Part shown: piece by piece, positions 24,226 through 33,382 of the stretch
Layout of the letters: each line of letters begins with the position of its first letter
Numbering within the stretch: the first letter of the stretch is position 1
Assembly: GCA_015066385.1 (NCBI GenBank)
Contig: SVOJ01000003.1
Coordinates: 124,001-188,000, forward strand
DNA from: Oscillospiraceae bacterium
GTDB taxonomy: Bacteria; Bacillota; Clostridia; Oscillospirales; Acutalibacteraceae
Reading direction: 5' to 3'
Length of the DNA: 64,000 nucleotides
Notes under the pieces: model-generated
What the model saw: only the letters and a program-made list of their open reading frames with translations
The model's database searches: none
Told to the model about the DNA's origin: nothing
Program-made: the position numbers and the translations under genes

Positions 24226-25320
24226 GTGGATAAGAAGTATAAAATCGGTATAATCGGCGCAACAGGTATGGTCGGTCAGCGTTTTATTTCGCTTTTGCAC
24301 GATCATCCGTGGTTTGAAATCAAGGTTCTGGCAGCCAGTGCAAGATCTGCCGGCAAAACGTACGAAGAAGCACTTGGCGGAAGATGGGTCATGACCACTT
24401 CCCTGCCTGAAAATGTCAAGAATCTGACTGTTCTGGATGCACAGGCTGATATGGAAAAAATCGCTTCGCTTGTTGATTTTGTTTTCTGTGCAGTTGATAT
24501 GAAAAAGGATGAAATCCGTGCTCTGGAAAATGCATATGCAAAACTTGAATGCCCGGTTATTTCCAATAACAGTGCACATCGTTTCACTCCTGACGTTCCG
24601 ATGATCATCCCCGAACTCAACTATGATCACGCAAAGGTTATTGAAGATCAGAAAAAAAGACTCGGCACAAAGAGAGGGTTTGTTGCCGTTAAGTCCAACT
24701 GCTCTCTGCAGAGTTATGTTCCCGCATTGTATCCGCTCGATGAAAAATTCGGCGTGGAAGATGTGCTCGTTTGTACCTATCAGGCTATTTCCGGCGCCGG
24801 CAAGACCTTTGACCGTTGGCCCGAAATGATCGACAATGTCATTCCCTATATCGGCGGCGAAGAAGAAAAGAGTGAACAGGAACCCCTCAAAATCTGGGGT
24901 AAAGTAGAAAACGGTGAAATCGTTCCCGCTACTTCTCCGAAATTCACCGCGCAGTGTCTTCGTGTTCCCGTTTCCGACGGTCACATGGCTGCTGTTTTTG
25001 TACGCTTTAAGAACAAGCCCTCCAAGGAAGAAATCATCGCTGTTTGGGATAACTTTTCTTCTGTTCCGCAGGAACTTCAACTTCCCCATGCGCCGAAGAA
25101 ATTCCTGAATTACTTCACCGAAGACAATATGCCGCAGACCAAACTGCACAGAGATCTTGAAGGCGGTATGGCTGTTTCCGTCGGCAGACTTCGTGAAGAC
25201 AGTCAGTACGATTATAAGTTCGTTTGTCTTTCCCATAACACCCTTCGCGGTGCCGCAGGCGGCGGTGTGCTGCTTGCTGAACTGCTCTGTGCACAGGGAT
25301 ACATCGAACCTGTAAAATAA
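24226..25320 (+). CDS. asd: Aspartate-semialdehyde dehydrogenase (archaeal/fungal-type)
   Basis: This 364-aa NADPH enzyme reduces aspartyl phosphate to aspartate semialdehyde, the branch point to lysine, methionine, threonine and the spore compound dipicolinate. The Rossmann motif IGATGMVGQRF opens the protein, the catalytic Cys lies in KSNCSLQSYVPALYP near residue 157, and ISGAGKTFDRWPEMIDNVIPYI plus VSDGHMAAVFV complete the active site. Length and motifs fit the archaeal/fungal-like branch. The GTG at 24226, 6 bases after GGGAGGA, is the start; the track extends too far upstream through the promoter. dapA follows 19 bases later, so the pair directs flux to lysine, diaminopimelate and dipicolinate. 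Confidence 0.95.
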   Translation: MDKKYKIGIIGATGMVGQRFISLLHDHPWFEIKVLAASARSAGKTYEEALGGRWVMTTSLPENVKNLTVLDAQADMEKIASLVDFVFCAVDMKKDEIRALENAYAKLECPVISNNSAHRFTPDVPMIIPELNYDHAKVIEDQKKRLGTKRGFVAVKSNCSLQSYVPALYPLDEKFGVEDVLVCTYQAISGAGKTFDRWPEMIDNVIPYIGGEEEKSEQEPLKIWGKVENGEIVPATSPKFTAQCLRVPVSDGHMAAVFVRFKNKPSKEEIIAVWDNFSSVPQELQLPHAPKKFLNYFTEDNMPQTKLHRDLEGGMAVSVGRLREDSQYDYKFVCLSHNTLRGAAGGGVLLAELLCAQGYIEPVK

Positions 25321-25339
25321 AATTTGGGAGTGTCTTTTT

Positions 25340-26233
25340 TTGAAAGAAATTCTTTTTGAGGGATCGGCATGTGCACTTGTCACACCGTTTAAACCCGACA
25401 CAAAGGATGTTGATCTTTCAAAATCAGAGGAACTTTGTGAGTTTCAGATCCGTAACGGGACACAGGCACTTGTTGTCTGCGGAACGACGGGAGAAGCGGC
25501 AACGTTGACTTATGAGGAGCGTTGTGCTTGTATTCGCATTGCGGTTGAAACTGCAAGCAAAAAAATACCGGTCATCGCCGGGACGGGTTCAAACAATACG
25601 GAAACGGCTGTTCGTTTATCCAATGAAGCCGAAAAAGAGGGAGTTGACGGTTTACTGATCGTCACTCCCTTTTATAATAAAGCATCGCAGGACGGCATTA
25701 TTGCTCATTATGAATATATTGCCCAAAGAGTATCCGTGCCGATCATTGTCTATAACGTACCATCACGAACTGGCGTTGACATCAAACCGCAAACCTACGC
25801 ACAACTTTCAAAAATCAGAAAAATCGTCGGCATAAAAGAAGCAAACGGAAACATTTCTTCCGTTGCGGAAACGATGGCAGTCTGCAAAGAAAACATTGCA
25901 ATCTACAGCGGAAATGATGATCAGATAATACCGATCATGGCACTCGGCGGAAAAGGCGTTATATCGGTTGCCGCAAATGTAATTCCGCGAACAATGCGAA
26001 GTTTGGTGGATCTTTGCAGAAATGAAAATTACAAACGTGCCGCCGTATTGCAAAAAGAAATTACACCGCTTGAAAAAGCGTTGTTTGCAGATGTGAATCC
26101 GATTCCCGTCAAGGAATTGATGTCGCTTTGCGGATTTTGTGAAAACACGGTTCGCTTACCATTGACAAAATGCAATAAATCACTCAGGGATCTGCTGTCT
26201 GCTTTTGTTCCGATCATTCCGAAAATGTACTGA
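25340..26233 (+). CDS. dapA: 4-hydroxy-tetrahydrodipicolinate synthase
   Basis: This 297-aa TIM-barrel enzyme condenses pyruvate with aspartate semialdehyde, using a Schiff-base lysine. Visible motifs are VCGTTGEAATL near residue 45, VIAGTGSNNTETAV near 77, IIVYNVPSRTGVD with the catalytic Tyr near 135, and KIVGIKEANGN with the Schiff-base Lys near 162. The start is TTG at 25340, after GGGAG and a T-rich spacer; no ATG or GTG fits. It is co-transcribed with asd. Its product supplies cell-wall diaminopimelate and, in sporulation, dipicolinate. Confidence 0.97.
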   Translation: MKEILFEGSACALVTPFKPDTKDVDLSKSEELCEFQIRNGTQALVVCGTTGEAATLTYEERCACIRIAVETASKKIPVIAGTGSNNTETAVRLSNEAEKEGVDGLLIVTPFYNKASQDGIIAHYEYIAQRVSVPIIVYNVPSRTGVDIKPQTYAQLSKIRKIVGIKEANGNISSVAETMAVCKENIAIYSGNDDQIIPIMALGGKGVISVAANVIPRTMRSLVDLCRNENYKRAAVLQKEITPLEKALFADVNPIPVKELMSLCGFCENTVRLPLTKCNKSLRDLLSAFVPIIPKMY

Positions 26234-26267
26234 AAAAACAGCCCGCTGCTTGTGTCAGCGGGCTGAA
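26232..26267. terminator. Terminator between dapA and pckG
   Basis: Perfect 10-base arms CAGCCCGCTG and CAGCGGGCTG with a 7-base loop. The six-T run lies on the minus side, so it serves mainly pckG; the plus side has a poorer T-rich stretch. Confidence 0.85.
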
Positions 26268-26272
26268 GTTAT

Positions 26273-28054
26273 TTATTTTTGAAGATTGTCTTTGAGGGTC
26301 TGGAATTCTTTCAGAAGATCAGCAGGCATCTTGTCACCAAACTTTGCATAAAGTTCTTCAATACCGGAAACTTCGTCAGCCCAAAGAGCATTATCAACAG
26401 TCAGGATGCTTTCAAGTGTTTCAAGAGAAACTTCATCTTCAATACCGGAAAGGTCGATATCCTTTGCAAACGGCACATAACCGATGGCAGTTTCCTGTGC
26501 ATCGACTTTACCTTCGCAACGATCAAGAATCCAGTTGAGAACTCTGAGGTTATCACCGAAGCCGGGCCACAGGAAGTTACCTTCGTCATCCTTGCGGAAC
26601 CAGTTAACGTTGAAGATTTTGGGAGCCTTATCAGCATCAAGAGTCTTGCCGATATCAAGCCAATGCTGCCAATAATCAGCCATATTGTAGCCGCAGAACG
26701 GAAGCATTGCCATGGGGTCGCGGCGAACAACGCCGACAGCACCGGTAGCGGCGGCTGTGGTTTCGGAAGCCATGATGGAGCCTACGAACACACCGTTGTT
26801 CCAATCGCGGGACTGATAAACCAGCGGAGCGAGTTTTGCACGTCTGCCGCCGAAAACGATAGCGGAGATCGGCACGCCTTGCGGATTTTCAAATTCACTG
26901 CTCAGGCAGGGGCAGTTGACTGCAGGTGCAGTAAAGCGGCTGTTGGGATGTGCGCCCTTGTCGGTGCTTTCTTTGCCGTTCCAGGGATTGCCCTTCCATT
27001 CAAGTGCATTTTCGGGCGGATTCTTGTCAAGGCCTTCCCACCACACGGTGTTGTTGTCGAGGTTCAGTGCAACGTTGGTGAAAATAGTACCCTGCTTGGT
27101 GGAGGCGAGTGCGTTGGGATTGGACTTGACATTGGTGCCGGGCGCAACACCGAAGAAACCATTTTCGGGATTGATTGCATACAGTCTGCCGTCGTCACCC
27201 TTACGGATCCAGGAAATGTCATCACCGACACACCATACTTTGTACCCCTGCGCAAGATAGCCTTCGGGCGGAATCAGCATAGCGAGGTTTGTTTTGCCGC
27301 AAGCGGACGGGAATGCGGCGCAGATATAACGGACTTCCCCCTTGGGATTCTGAACACCAAGAATGAGCATGTGTTCTGCCTGCCAGCCTTCTTTCCAGCC
27401 CTGGTAGGAAGCAATACGAAGTGCAAAGCATTTTTTGCCGAGCAAAACGTTTCCGCCGTAACCGGAGTTAACGGAAATGATGGTGTTGTCCTGCGGGAAC
27501 TGGCAGATATAGCGTTTTTCTTCGTCGATCTGACAACGGCTGTGGAAGCCTCTTACCCAGTCTTCACTGTCGCCGAGGACATCGAGAACAGCCTTGCCTA
27601 CTCTGGTCATGATAACCATGTTCAGAACAACATAAATGCTGTCAGTCAGTTCAATACCGACTTTGGAGAAACGGGAACCGATCGGGCCCATGGAATAAGG
27701 AATGACATACATCGTTCTGCCGATATAGCTGTCGCGAGCGATATCATAAAGCATTTTGTAGCATTCATCGGGATCCATCCAGTTATTTGTGGGGCCTGCT
27801 TCTTCTTTTGTCTTGGTGCAGATGAACGTTCTGTGCTCAACACGGGCAACGTCATTGACAGCAGTTCTGTGAAGATAGCAATCAGGAAGAAGTTCTTCGT
27901 TGAGTTTTGTAAGTTCCCCTGTGGAGCAAGCGATTGCGCGCAGTTCTTCGATCTGTTCTTTGCTGCCGTCGATCCAGACAATATTGTCAGGCTTGACAAG
28001 TTTGACTTTGTCATCGATCCATTCAAGGACCGATTTGTTGGTTGTTAATGCCAT
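26273..28054 (-). CDS. pckG: Phosphoenolpyruvate carboxykinase (GTP-type)
   Basis: This 593-aa enzyme interconverts oxaloacetate and phosphoenolpyruvate with a nucleotide triphosphate. It belongs to the GTP class, not the ATP class usual in Firmicutes. The P-loop reads AAFPSACGKTNLAML with the hyper-reactive Cys near residue 270. Other class features are VIPYSMGPIGSRFSKVGIELTDS near 118, WVRGFHSR, and FGGRRAKLAPLVYQS near 415. The start has AAAGGAG about 8 bases upstream. It has its own promoter just after tsaD. In a fermenter it may run in the carboxylating direction and conserve energy. An antisense ORF of similar length is a shadow. Confidence 0.95.
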   Translation of the reverse strand: MALTTNKSVLEWIDDKVKLVKPDNIVWIDGSKEQIEELRAIACSTGELTKLNEELLPDCYLHRTAVNDVARVEHRTFICTKTKEEAGPTNNWMDPDECYKMLYDIARDSYIGRTMYVIPYSMGPIGSRFSKVGIELTDSIYVVLNMVIMTRVGKAVLDVLGDSEDWVRGFHSRCQIDEEKRYICQFPQDNTIISVNSGYGGNVLLGKKCFALRIASYQGWKEGWQAEHMLILGVQNPKGEVRYICAAFPSACGKTNLAMLIPPEGYLAQGYKVWCVGDDISWIRKGDDGRLYAINPENGFFGVAPGTNVKSNPNALASTKQGTIFTNVALNLDNNTVWWEGLDKNPPENALEWKGNPWNGKESTDKGAHPNSRFTAPAVNCPCLSSEFENPQGVPISAIVFGGRRAKLAPLVYQSRDWNNGVFVGSIMASETTAAATGAVGVVRRDPMAMLPFCGYNMADYWQHWLDIGKTLDADKAPKIFNVNWFRKDDEGNFLWPGFGDNLRVLNWILDRCEGKVDAQETAIGYVPFAKDIDLSGIEDEVSLETLESILTVDNALWADEVSGIEELYAKFGDKMPADLLKEFQTLKDNLQK

Positions 28055-28093
28055 ACAGAATACTCCTTTATCAAGATAATTTTTTTACAATTT

Positions 28094-28123
28094 AATATAC
28101 CATAATTTACCTGCTTTTGTCAA
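28094..28123 (-). promoter_or_regulatory. pckG promoter
   Basis: Minus strand TTGACA (28123-28118), 18 bases, TATATT (28099-28094). The -35 abuts the tsaD stop codon. Confidence 0.7.
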
Positions 28124-29155
28124 TCACAGAAGCGGTAAAATTGTATCAATATTGTCAATTTCACAAGTGGCTTTTGCATTCAATGATAAATCGGCCAGAT
28201 GTCCCGCCTGATATTCATAAAAAGCCTGTGCTCCGACCATTGCGGCATTGTCACCGCACAGATTCAACGTCGGATAAAACAATTGTACACCTTTATTATT
28301 GCACAGTTTTTGCATTTCGCAGCGAAGAATCGAATTGGCTGAAACTCCGCCTGCAAGAACCAATGTGTCAAATCCGAATTCATCAAGTGCCATTTCTGTT
28401 CTTTGTGTCAGGCAATGCACAACAGCATGCAGGTATGAAGCCGACAAATCTTTTATATCAACATTCTCCCCCTTTTGCTGCGCATTATGAAGCAGATTGA
28501 TAACACTTGTTTTTAAACCCGAAAATGAGCAATCATAAGGGGCATTATCCACCTTGGGATTCGGAAAAACAAAAGCTTTTTCATTGCCGTCAGCGGCCGC
28601 TTTGTCCATATGCAATCCGCCGGGATAGGGCAATCCTATTGCACGTGCCGCTTTGTCAAGTGCCTCCCCTGCCGCATCGTCCCGCGTTGCACCGATGATT
28701 TCAAAATCAGTATAGTCTTTCACTTTTACAAAAGACGTATGCCCTCCCGAAACCACCAATGCAAGAAACGGCGGTTTCAACTGCGGGTGACAGACATAAT
28801 TTGCCGCAATATGCGAGCGAAGATGATGAACGGGAATCAGCGGTTTATCAGCAGAAAAAGCAAGCCCTTTTGCAAAGTTGACACCAACAAGCAATGCACC
28901 GATCAAACCTGGACAGGCAGTTACGGCAATTGCATCAATGTCGTTTAAATCTGTTTTTGCTTGCGTGAGGGCGGCTGTAACAACCTGCGAAATTGCTTCG
29001 CAATGCCTGCGTGAAGCAATTTCAGGAACAACACCGCCGTATAATTTATGTTCTTCAACCTGCGAAGCCACAATATCGGAAAGGACTGTTCTGCCGTCTT
29101 CCACAACGGCGGCGGCTGTTTCGTCACAGGATGATTCGATGCTTAAAATTTTCAT
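28124..29155 (-). CDS. tsaD: tRNA N6-adenosine threonylcarbamoyltransferase
   Basis: This 343-aa ASKHA-fold enzyme transfers threonylcarbamoyl to A37 of ANN-reading tRNAs together with TsaB and TsaE. The N-terminus has SIESSCDETAAAVV; the iron-binding HHLRSHIAAN lies near residue 110; VSGGHTSFVKV near 135; the C-terminal LCGDNAAMVGAQAFYEY carries the last metal-binding Asp region. Its start overlaps rimI by 4 bases. The usual tsaB and tsaE neighbours are absent here; polA heads the operon instead. Confidence 0.97.
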   Translation of the reverse strand: MKILSIESSCDETAAAVVEDGRTVLSDIVASQVEEHKLYGGVVPEIASRRHCEAISQVVTAALTQAKTDLNDIDAIAVTACPGLIGALLVGVNFAKGLAFSADKPLIPVHHLRSHIAANYVCHPQLKPPFLALVVSGGHTSFVKVKDYTDFEIIGATRDDAAGEALDKAARAIGLPYPGGLHMDKAAADGNEKAFVFPNPKVDNAPYDCSFSGLKTSVINLLHNAQQKGENVDIKDLSASYLHAVVHCLTQRTEMALDEFGFDTLVLAGGVSANSILRCEMQKLCNNKGVQLFYPTLNLCGDNAAMVGAQAFYEYQAGHLADLSLNAKATCEIDNIDTILPLL

Positions 29156-29610
29156 GTCATTTCCTCGTTTAAATACAGTGTATAAAGATATGCATCTTCC
29201 GTTGGTTTTTTATAAAAATCAGGTCTTTTTCCGTTGCGTATAAAGCCGTTTTGCTCATATAAAGCGATGGCTCTTTCATTTGAAACTCGCACTTCCAGCC
29301 CGATAAACAAAGCACTCATCAACTTTGAAAGTGCAATCAGATGTTGCAACAAGGCTTTTCCGCAACCTTTGCCTTTATATTCATCTGCAACGGCAATCGT
29401 ATACAGATTGATTTCATCACAAATATTGCCAGCTATATAATAGCCGACGGCATTGTTCTGAACACAAATAACATAAAATAGTGAGTTGGTATCAGTCAAC
29501 GCATCAGTCAATGCATTTGCTGACCACGGTTCGGAAAAATTTTCCGCTTCAATCTGTGCACAGGGAAAAACATCCACTTGTGTTGCGGCTCTTATTTCAA
29601 AATCTTTCAT
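29152..29610 (-). CDS. rimI: Ribosomal protein S18-alanine N-acetyltransferase
   Basis: This 152-aa GNAT-fold enzyme is predicted to acetylate the N-terminal alanine of ribosomal protein S18. The acetyl-CoA loop is VADEYKGKGCGKALLQHLI near residue 75, and the typical GLEVRVSNERAIALYEQNGF follows near 105, with a C-terminal LYTLYL strand. The place between polA and tsaD, overlapping tsaD by 4 bases, is the classic rimI-tsaD pairing and supports the name over a generic acetyltransferase. Only 2 bases separate it from polA. Confidence 0.93.
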   Translation of the reverse strand: MKDFEIRAATQVDVFPCAQIEAENFSEPWSANALTDALTDTNSLFYVICVQNNAVGYYIAGNICDEINLYTIAVADEYKGKGCGKALLQHLIALSKLMSALFIGLEVRVSNERAIALYEQNGFIRNGKRPDFYKKPTEDAYLYTLYLNEEMT

Positions 29611-29612
29611 AA

Positions 29613-32219
29613 TTATCCCTTTGCATCATACCAGGTTTTGCCGATGTGTACATCCACTGACAGCGGAACAGCAAGTTGCATTGCATTTTCCATTTCTTCT
29701 TTCAGAATCAGAGCGGCCGTTTCGGCATATTTCTGTGGTGCTTCAAGTATCAATTCATCGTGCACCTGCATGATAAGTTTTACCTGCGGTAATTCTTTTT
29801 GCAAACGTTCAAAAACGCGGATCATGGCAATCTTAATGATGTCTGCGGCTGTTCCCTGAATCGGCATATTGCGTGCCACACGTTCGCCGAATGCACGCAT
29901 CATACCGTTGGACGAACGCAATTCCGGCAGATAACGCCGTCTGTGCAGCAAAGTTTCGGAATATCCGCACTCTTTGGCAATCTCAATACATTGATCCATG
30001 TATGTTGCCACACCGTGATAGTGTGCAAGATAATTTTTAATATATTGATCTGCTTCCCGACGTGTAACACCGATATCTTTTGCAAGCGAAAAGGCTCCGA
30101 TGCCGTAAACAATACCGAAATTAACAGCCTTTGCACGCGAACGCATAAGCGGTGTTATCATATCAATCGGCATATTGAAGACCTGCGAAGCGGTCACGGT
30201 ATGAATATCAACACCGTCCGTAAAAGCTTTGCACATGTTTTTATCAGCGGCAACCGCCGCCAGCACACGCAATTCAATCTGCGAATAGTCGGCATCAATA
30301 AGAACATTGCCTTCGCTTGCTTTGAAAAATTTGCGCATTTCTCTGCCAAGTTCTGTGCGAACCGGGATGTTTTGCAGATTCGGCTCTGAAGAGGAAAGTC
30401 TGCCTGTTCGCGTTTCTGTCTGATTCAGTGTTGAACGAATACGGCCGTCAGAATCAATTAGTTTCAGCATTCCCTCGCAATAGGTGGATCTTAATTTTGA
30501 AAATGCTCGGAAATCCAGAATTTTTTGCACGACCGGATAGTCTGCGGAAAGATTTTCTAAAATTTCTGCGTTTGTGGAATATCCTGTTTTGGTTTTTTTG
30601 CCATGCGGCAGTTGCATTTTTTCAAAAAGAACTTCACCGAGTTGCTTGGGAGAATTGATGTTGAATGTACAATCTGCTTGCGCATATATTTCCTGTTCGA
30701 GTTTTAAAATATCAGCATGCAAACGATCACCGAATGCGGCAATTCCCGCCGAATCCACACAAAAACCTATTGTTTCCATGGAGGCAAGTACACGGCAAAG
30801 CGGCAATTCAATATCATACAAAAGGTCAATCTGTCCGTTTGCCGTCAGATTTTCTTTGATTTTCTCGCATAAGATAAGGAAGTGTGTTGCATCCTCAATC
30901 AAAGTTTTGCTCTCTTCATCAACATCCTGCAGTTCCGATTGTGTGGGAAAACTCGGAATGTTCATGGTAATGCACTGTGTTTTGATGGTGTAATCGGATG
31001 CATTCGGGTTGATCAGATAACCGCCCAATTGAATATCCATACGGATATTCTGCACATCAACATCATTCGCAATACACCATTTGTGCAGTTGCTTGGCATC
31101 ATATACATATTTTTCGATATCTTTCGCTTCAAGAATCTCCTTGAACGCAGAAAAAAACGAAAGATGTTGTGCAACGCAAACGCAGATGCAATCTTCAAAA
31201 CAAAAAACCGTTGTTGCCACGGAATTATCTTTGAATAAGTTCAGAAAAGCGGCTTGTTTCTCATTTTTGCAACGTTGTAAAACATCCGCAATATCGGCAG
31301 AAATGATTCGGATCGGTTGTTTTTCTTGATCTTCTTCATCATCCTGTTGTGCGGCTTCAAGACCGAGTTTTTTTATAAATTTCACAAGTTCATGCTTTGC
31401 AAGCAGTTTGTACAACAGGGCTTTATCTGCTTCTTTGGACTTGTATGCGGTCGGATCATTTTCAATCGGCACCTGCAAACATATTTCACCGAGTTGTCGA
31501 CTTAAAAATGCACTTTCTTTTCCGGCTTCCAATTTTTTACGGACATTATCAGTCAGTTTCAGAGTGTCAAGCTGCTCGTATAATCGTGCAACACTTGCAT
31601 ATTGTTTGATCAGATCGCCTGCCGTTTTCGGACCGATTCCTGCAACACCCGGAATGTTATCCGAGGTATCACCCTGCAGGGCTTTAATCTCAATCATCTG
31701 CCACGGTTCAACACCGTATTCTTCCATCAGTTTTTGCGGTGTGTAATGTGTCAATACGGTCTGGCCGCCTTTTGTGGCAGTCAACAATACAGTTACATTA
31801 TCCCGCACAAGTTGCAAAGAATCGCGATCCCCCGTTGCAATATAGCAATGGTCACTCTCTTTGCAACCTGCGGATAAGGTGCCGAGAATGTCATCCGCTT
31901 CATACCCTTCCAGTGAGATAACATGATATCCGAATGCACGAAGCAATTCTTTGACAGGTTCAAGCTGCTCGTGTAATTCAGGCGGCATGCCTTTTCTGCC
32001 CGCCTTGTAGGCATCAAACATTTTATGACGGAATGTCGGTGCTTTCAGGTCAAAAGCAACTGCAACACCGTCCGGTTCAACCGATTCCGTCAACGAAAAA
32101 AGCATATTGAAAAAACCGAAAATTGCATTCGTATAATGTCCGTCTTTTGCTGTCAGAAGTTTGATACCGTAAAAAGCACGGTTTATAAGACTGTTCCCGT
32201 CAATAACAAGCAGTTTCAA
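29613..32219 (-). CDS. polA: DNA polymerase I
   Basis: This 868-aa repair and Okazaki-fragment polymerase has an N-terminal 5'-3' exonuclease (about 1-290; DGNSLINRAFYG, YEADDILGTL, GDTSDNIPGVAGIGPKTA). A middle region lacks the DTET-type catalytic motif, so 3'-5' proofreading is probably lost. The C-terminal polymerase domain has DADYSQIELRVLA (motif A), the O-helix RSRAKAVNFGIVYGIG and QVHDELILEAP (motif C). The start is TTG, preceded by GGGGGA and a T-run. It heads polA-rimI-tsaD. An extended -10 (TGCTATACT on the minus strand near 32265) is the likely promoter. Confidence 0.97.
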   Translation of the reverse strand: MKLLVIDGNSLINRAFYGIKLLTAKDGHYTNAIFGFFNMLFSLTESVEPDGVAVAFDLKAPTFRHKMFDAYKAGRKGMPPELHEQLEPVKELLRAFGYHVISLEGYEADDILGTLSAGCKESDHCYIATGDRDSLQLVRDNVTVLLTATKGGQTVLTHYTPQKLMEEYGVEPWQMIEIKALQGDTSDNIPGVAGIGPKTAGDLIKQYASVARLYEQLDTLKLTDNVRKKLEAGKESAFLSRQLGEICLQVPIENDPTAYKSKEADKALLYKLLAKHELVKFIKKLGLEAAQQDDEEDQEKQPIRIISADIADVLQRCKNEKQAAFLNLFKDNSVATTVFCFEDCICVCVAQHLSFFSAFKEILEAKDIEKYVYDAKQLHKWCIANDVDVQNIRMDIQLGGYLINPNASDYTIKTQCITMNIPSFPTQSELQDVDEESKTLIEDATHFLILCEKIKENLTANGQIDLLYDIELPLCRVLASMETIGFCVDSAGIAAFGDRLHADILKLEQEIYAQADCTFNINSPKQLGEVLFEKMQLPHGKKTKTGYSTNAEILENLSADYPVVQKILDFRAFSKLRSTYCEGMLKLIDSDGRIRSTLNQTETRTGRLSSSEPNLQNIPVRTELGREMRKFFKASEGNVLIDADYSQIELRVLAAVAADKNMCKAFTDGVDIHTVTASQVFNMPIDMITPLMRSRAKAVNFGIVYGIGAFSLAKDIGVTRREADQYIKNYLAHYHGVATYMDQCIEIAKECGYSETLLHRRRYLPELRSSNGMMRAFGERVARNMPIQGTAADIIKIAMIRVFERLQKELPQVKLIMQVHDELILEAPQKYAETAALILKEEMENAMQLAVPLSVDVHIGKTWYDAKG

Positions 32220-32307
32220 AAAAATCCCCCAAATCTGTTCCGAATTTACCTATTTTAAGTATAGCACAATTCTTTTCAAGAATCTACTTTATTTTTTTAA
32301 TTTTATG

Positions 32308-32316
32308 TGGTAATAT
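32308..32316 (+). promoter_or_regulatory. Possible extended -10 of dusB
   Basis: TGGTAATAT (32308-32316) is an extended -10 with no clear -35. It would start transcription only a few bases before the candidate start codons. Confidence 0.3.
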
Positions 32317-32346
32317 GTCTGTAATTCTTTGATGATGGTGACTAAT

Positions 32347-33312
32347 ATGAAAATCGGAAATATTGAATTGGATGCTTTTGCAGCCTTGGCACCGATGGCA
32401 GGGGTTGCGGATATTTCGTTCCGTACACTTTGCAGAGGATTCGGAGCGGCTTATACCGTCGGAGAAATGGTCAGTGCAAAAGGGATTCAGATGAAAGATA
32501 AAAAGTCAGATGAACTGTTATTGTTGGATGATGCGGAGCGACCGTCCGGCATTCAGTTGTTCGGAGATGATCCGTTTGTCATGGCACAAGCGGCGGTTCA
32601 TGCATTGCAGTATCATCCCGAATTCATTGACATCAACATGGGTTGTCCCGCTCCGAAAGTTACAAAAGGCGGAGCCGGCTCTTCGTTGATGAAAAACCCT
32701 GCTCTTGCAGGGGAAATTGTAAAGGCAGTCGTGCAGTCTGTACCTGTTCCTGTTTCTGTTAAAATCAGGGCAGGTTGGGATAAAGAACATATCAATGCCG
32801 TACAAATGGCTGAAATTGCAGAAAAGAACGGCGCTTTTGCCGTCACCGTACATGGAAGAACACGCGATCAGATGTACAGCCCGCCTGTGAATCTTGACAT
32901 TATAAGGGATGTAAAAAAAGCGGTTTCCGTTCCGGTGATCGGCAATGGTGATATCACAGATGCAAGATCCGCAGCACAGATGTATGAGGAAACCGGCTGT
33001 GATTTTATTATGGTCGGCCGAGGGGCACTCGGGAGACCCTGGTTGTTTTCACAGATCAACGCATATCTTACCGACAGCACCATTTTACCTGATCCTCCTG
33101 TTACCGAGCGGATGATGATTCTCTTGCGGCATGCGCAGGATATCTGCAATCGTAACGGTGAAAAACACGGTATCTGCGAAGTCAGAAAGCATGCATTATG
33201 GTACACCAAAGGTTTGCACGGTGCGGCGAGATATCGTCGAGAATTGAGCACCTTGCAATCGCTTGAAGAGTTACAACAATACGCATTTCTGATTGCAAAA
33301 GAGAATACTTGA
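32347..33312 (+). CDS. dusB: tRNA-dihydrouridine synthase (DusB-like)
   Basis: This 321-aa FMN enzyme reduces uridines in tRNA D-loops. Signatures: LAPMAGVADISFRTLC at the N-terminus, IQLFGDDPFVMAQAA near residue 67, INMGCPAPKVTKGGAGSSLM near 97 with the catalytic Cys, HGRTRDQMYSPPVNLD near 168, and VIGNGDITDA plus MVGRGALGRPWLF. I chose the ATG at 32347, which gives the family N-terminus MKIGNIEL. TTG, ATG and GTG codons upstream are in frame, and none has a good Shine-Dalgarno. It ends in a hairpin that overlaps the sigK ribosome site. Confidence 0.95.
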   Translation: MKIGNIELDAFAALAPMAGVADISFRTLCRGFGAAYTVGEMVSAKGIQMKDKKSDELLLLDDAERPSGIQLFGDDPFVMAQAAVHALQYHPEFIDINMGCPAPKVTKGGAGSSLMKNPALAGEIVKAVVQSVPVPVSVKIRAGWDKEHINAVQMAEIAEKNGAFAVTVHGRTRDQMYSPPVNLDIIRDVKKAVSVPVIGNGDITDARSAAQMYEETGCDFIMVGRGALGRPWLFSQINAYLTDSTILPDPPVTERMMILLRHAQDICNRNGEKHGICEVRKHALWYTKGLHGAARYRRELSTLQSLEELQQYAFLIAKENT

Positions 33313-33318
33313 AAAAGG

Positions 33319-33382
33319 ACCTGCACGGACATCTTTTTGTCAGCATATAAATGTTGCAAAAGATGAAGTGCAGGTGTTTTTT
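33319..33382 (+). terminator. dusB terminator fused to the sigK ribosome-binding site
   Basis: Two-part stem: ACCTGCAC (33319-33326) with GTGCAGGT (33368-33375), and CATCTTTT (33330-33337) with AAAAGATG (33358-33365), then six T residues running into the sigK ATG at 33383. The distal arm holds AGG, the only sigK Shine-Dalgarno. Confidence 0.75.

Noticed and set aside
24190-25401. A 403-aa minus-strand ORF opposite asd
   Set aside because: asd is clear on the plus strand with promoter and ribosome site; the antisense ORF is low-complexity and unsupported.
26279-28048. A 589-aa plus-strand ORF opposite pckG
   Set aside because: It mirrors the codon structure of the highly expressed pckG and its translation has no recognisable domain or ribosome site; it is an antisense shadow.
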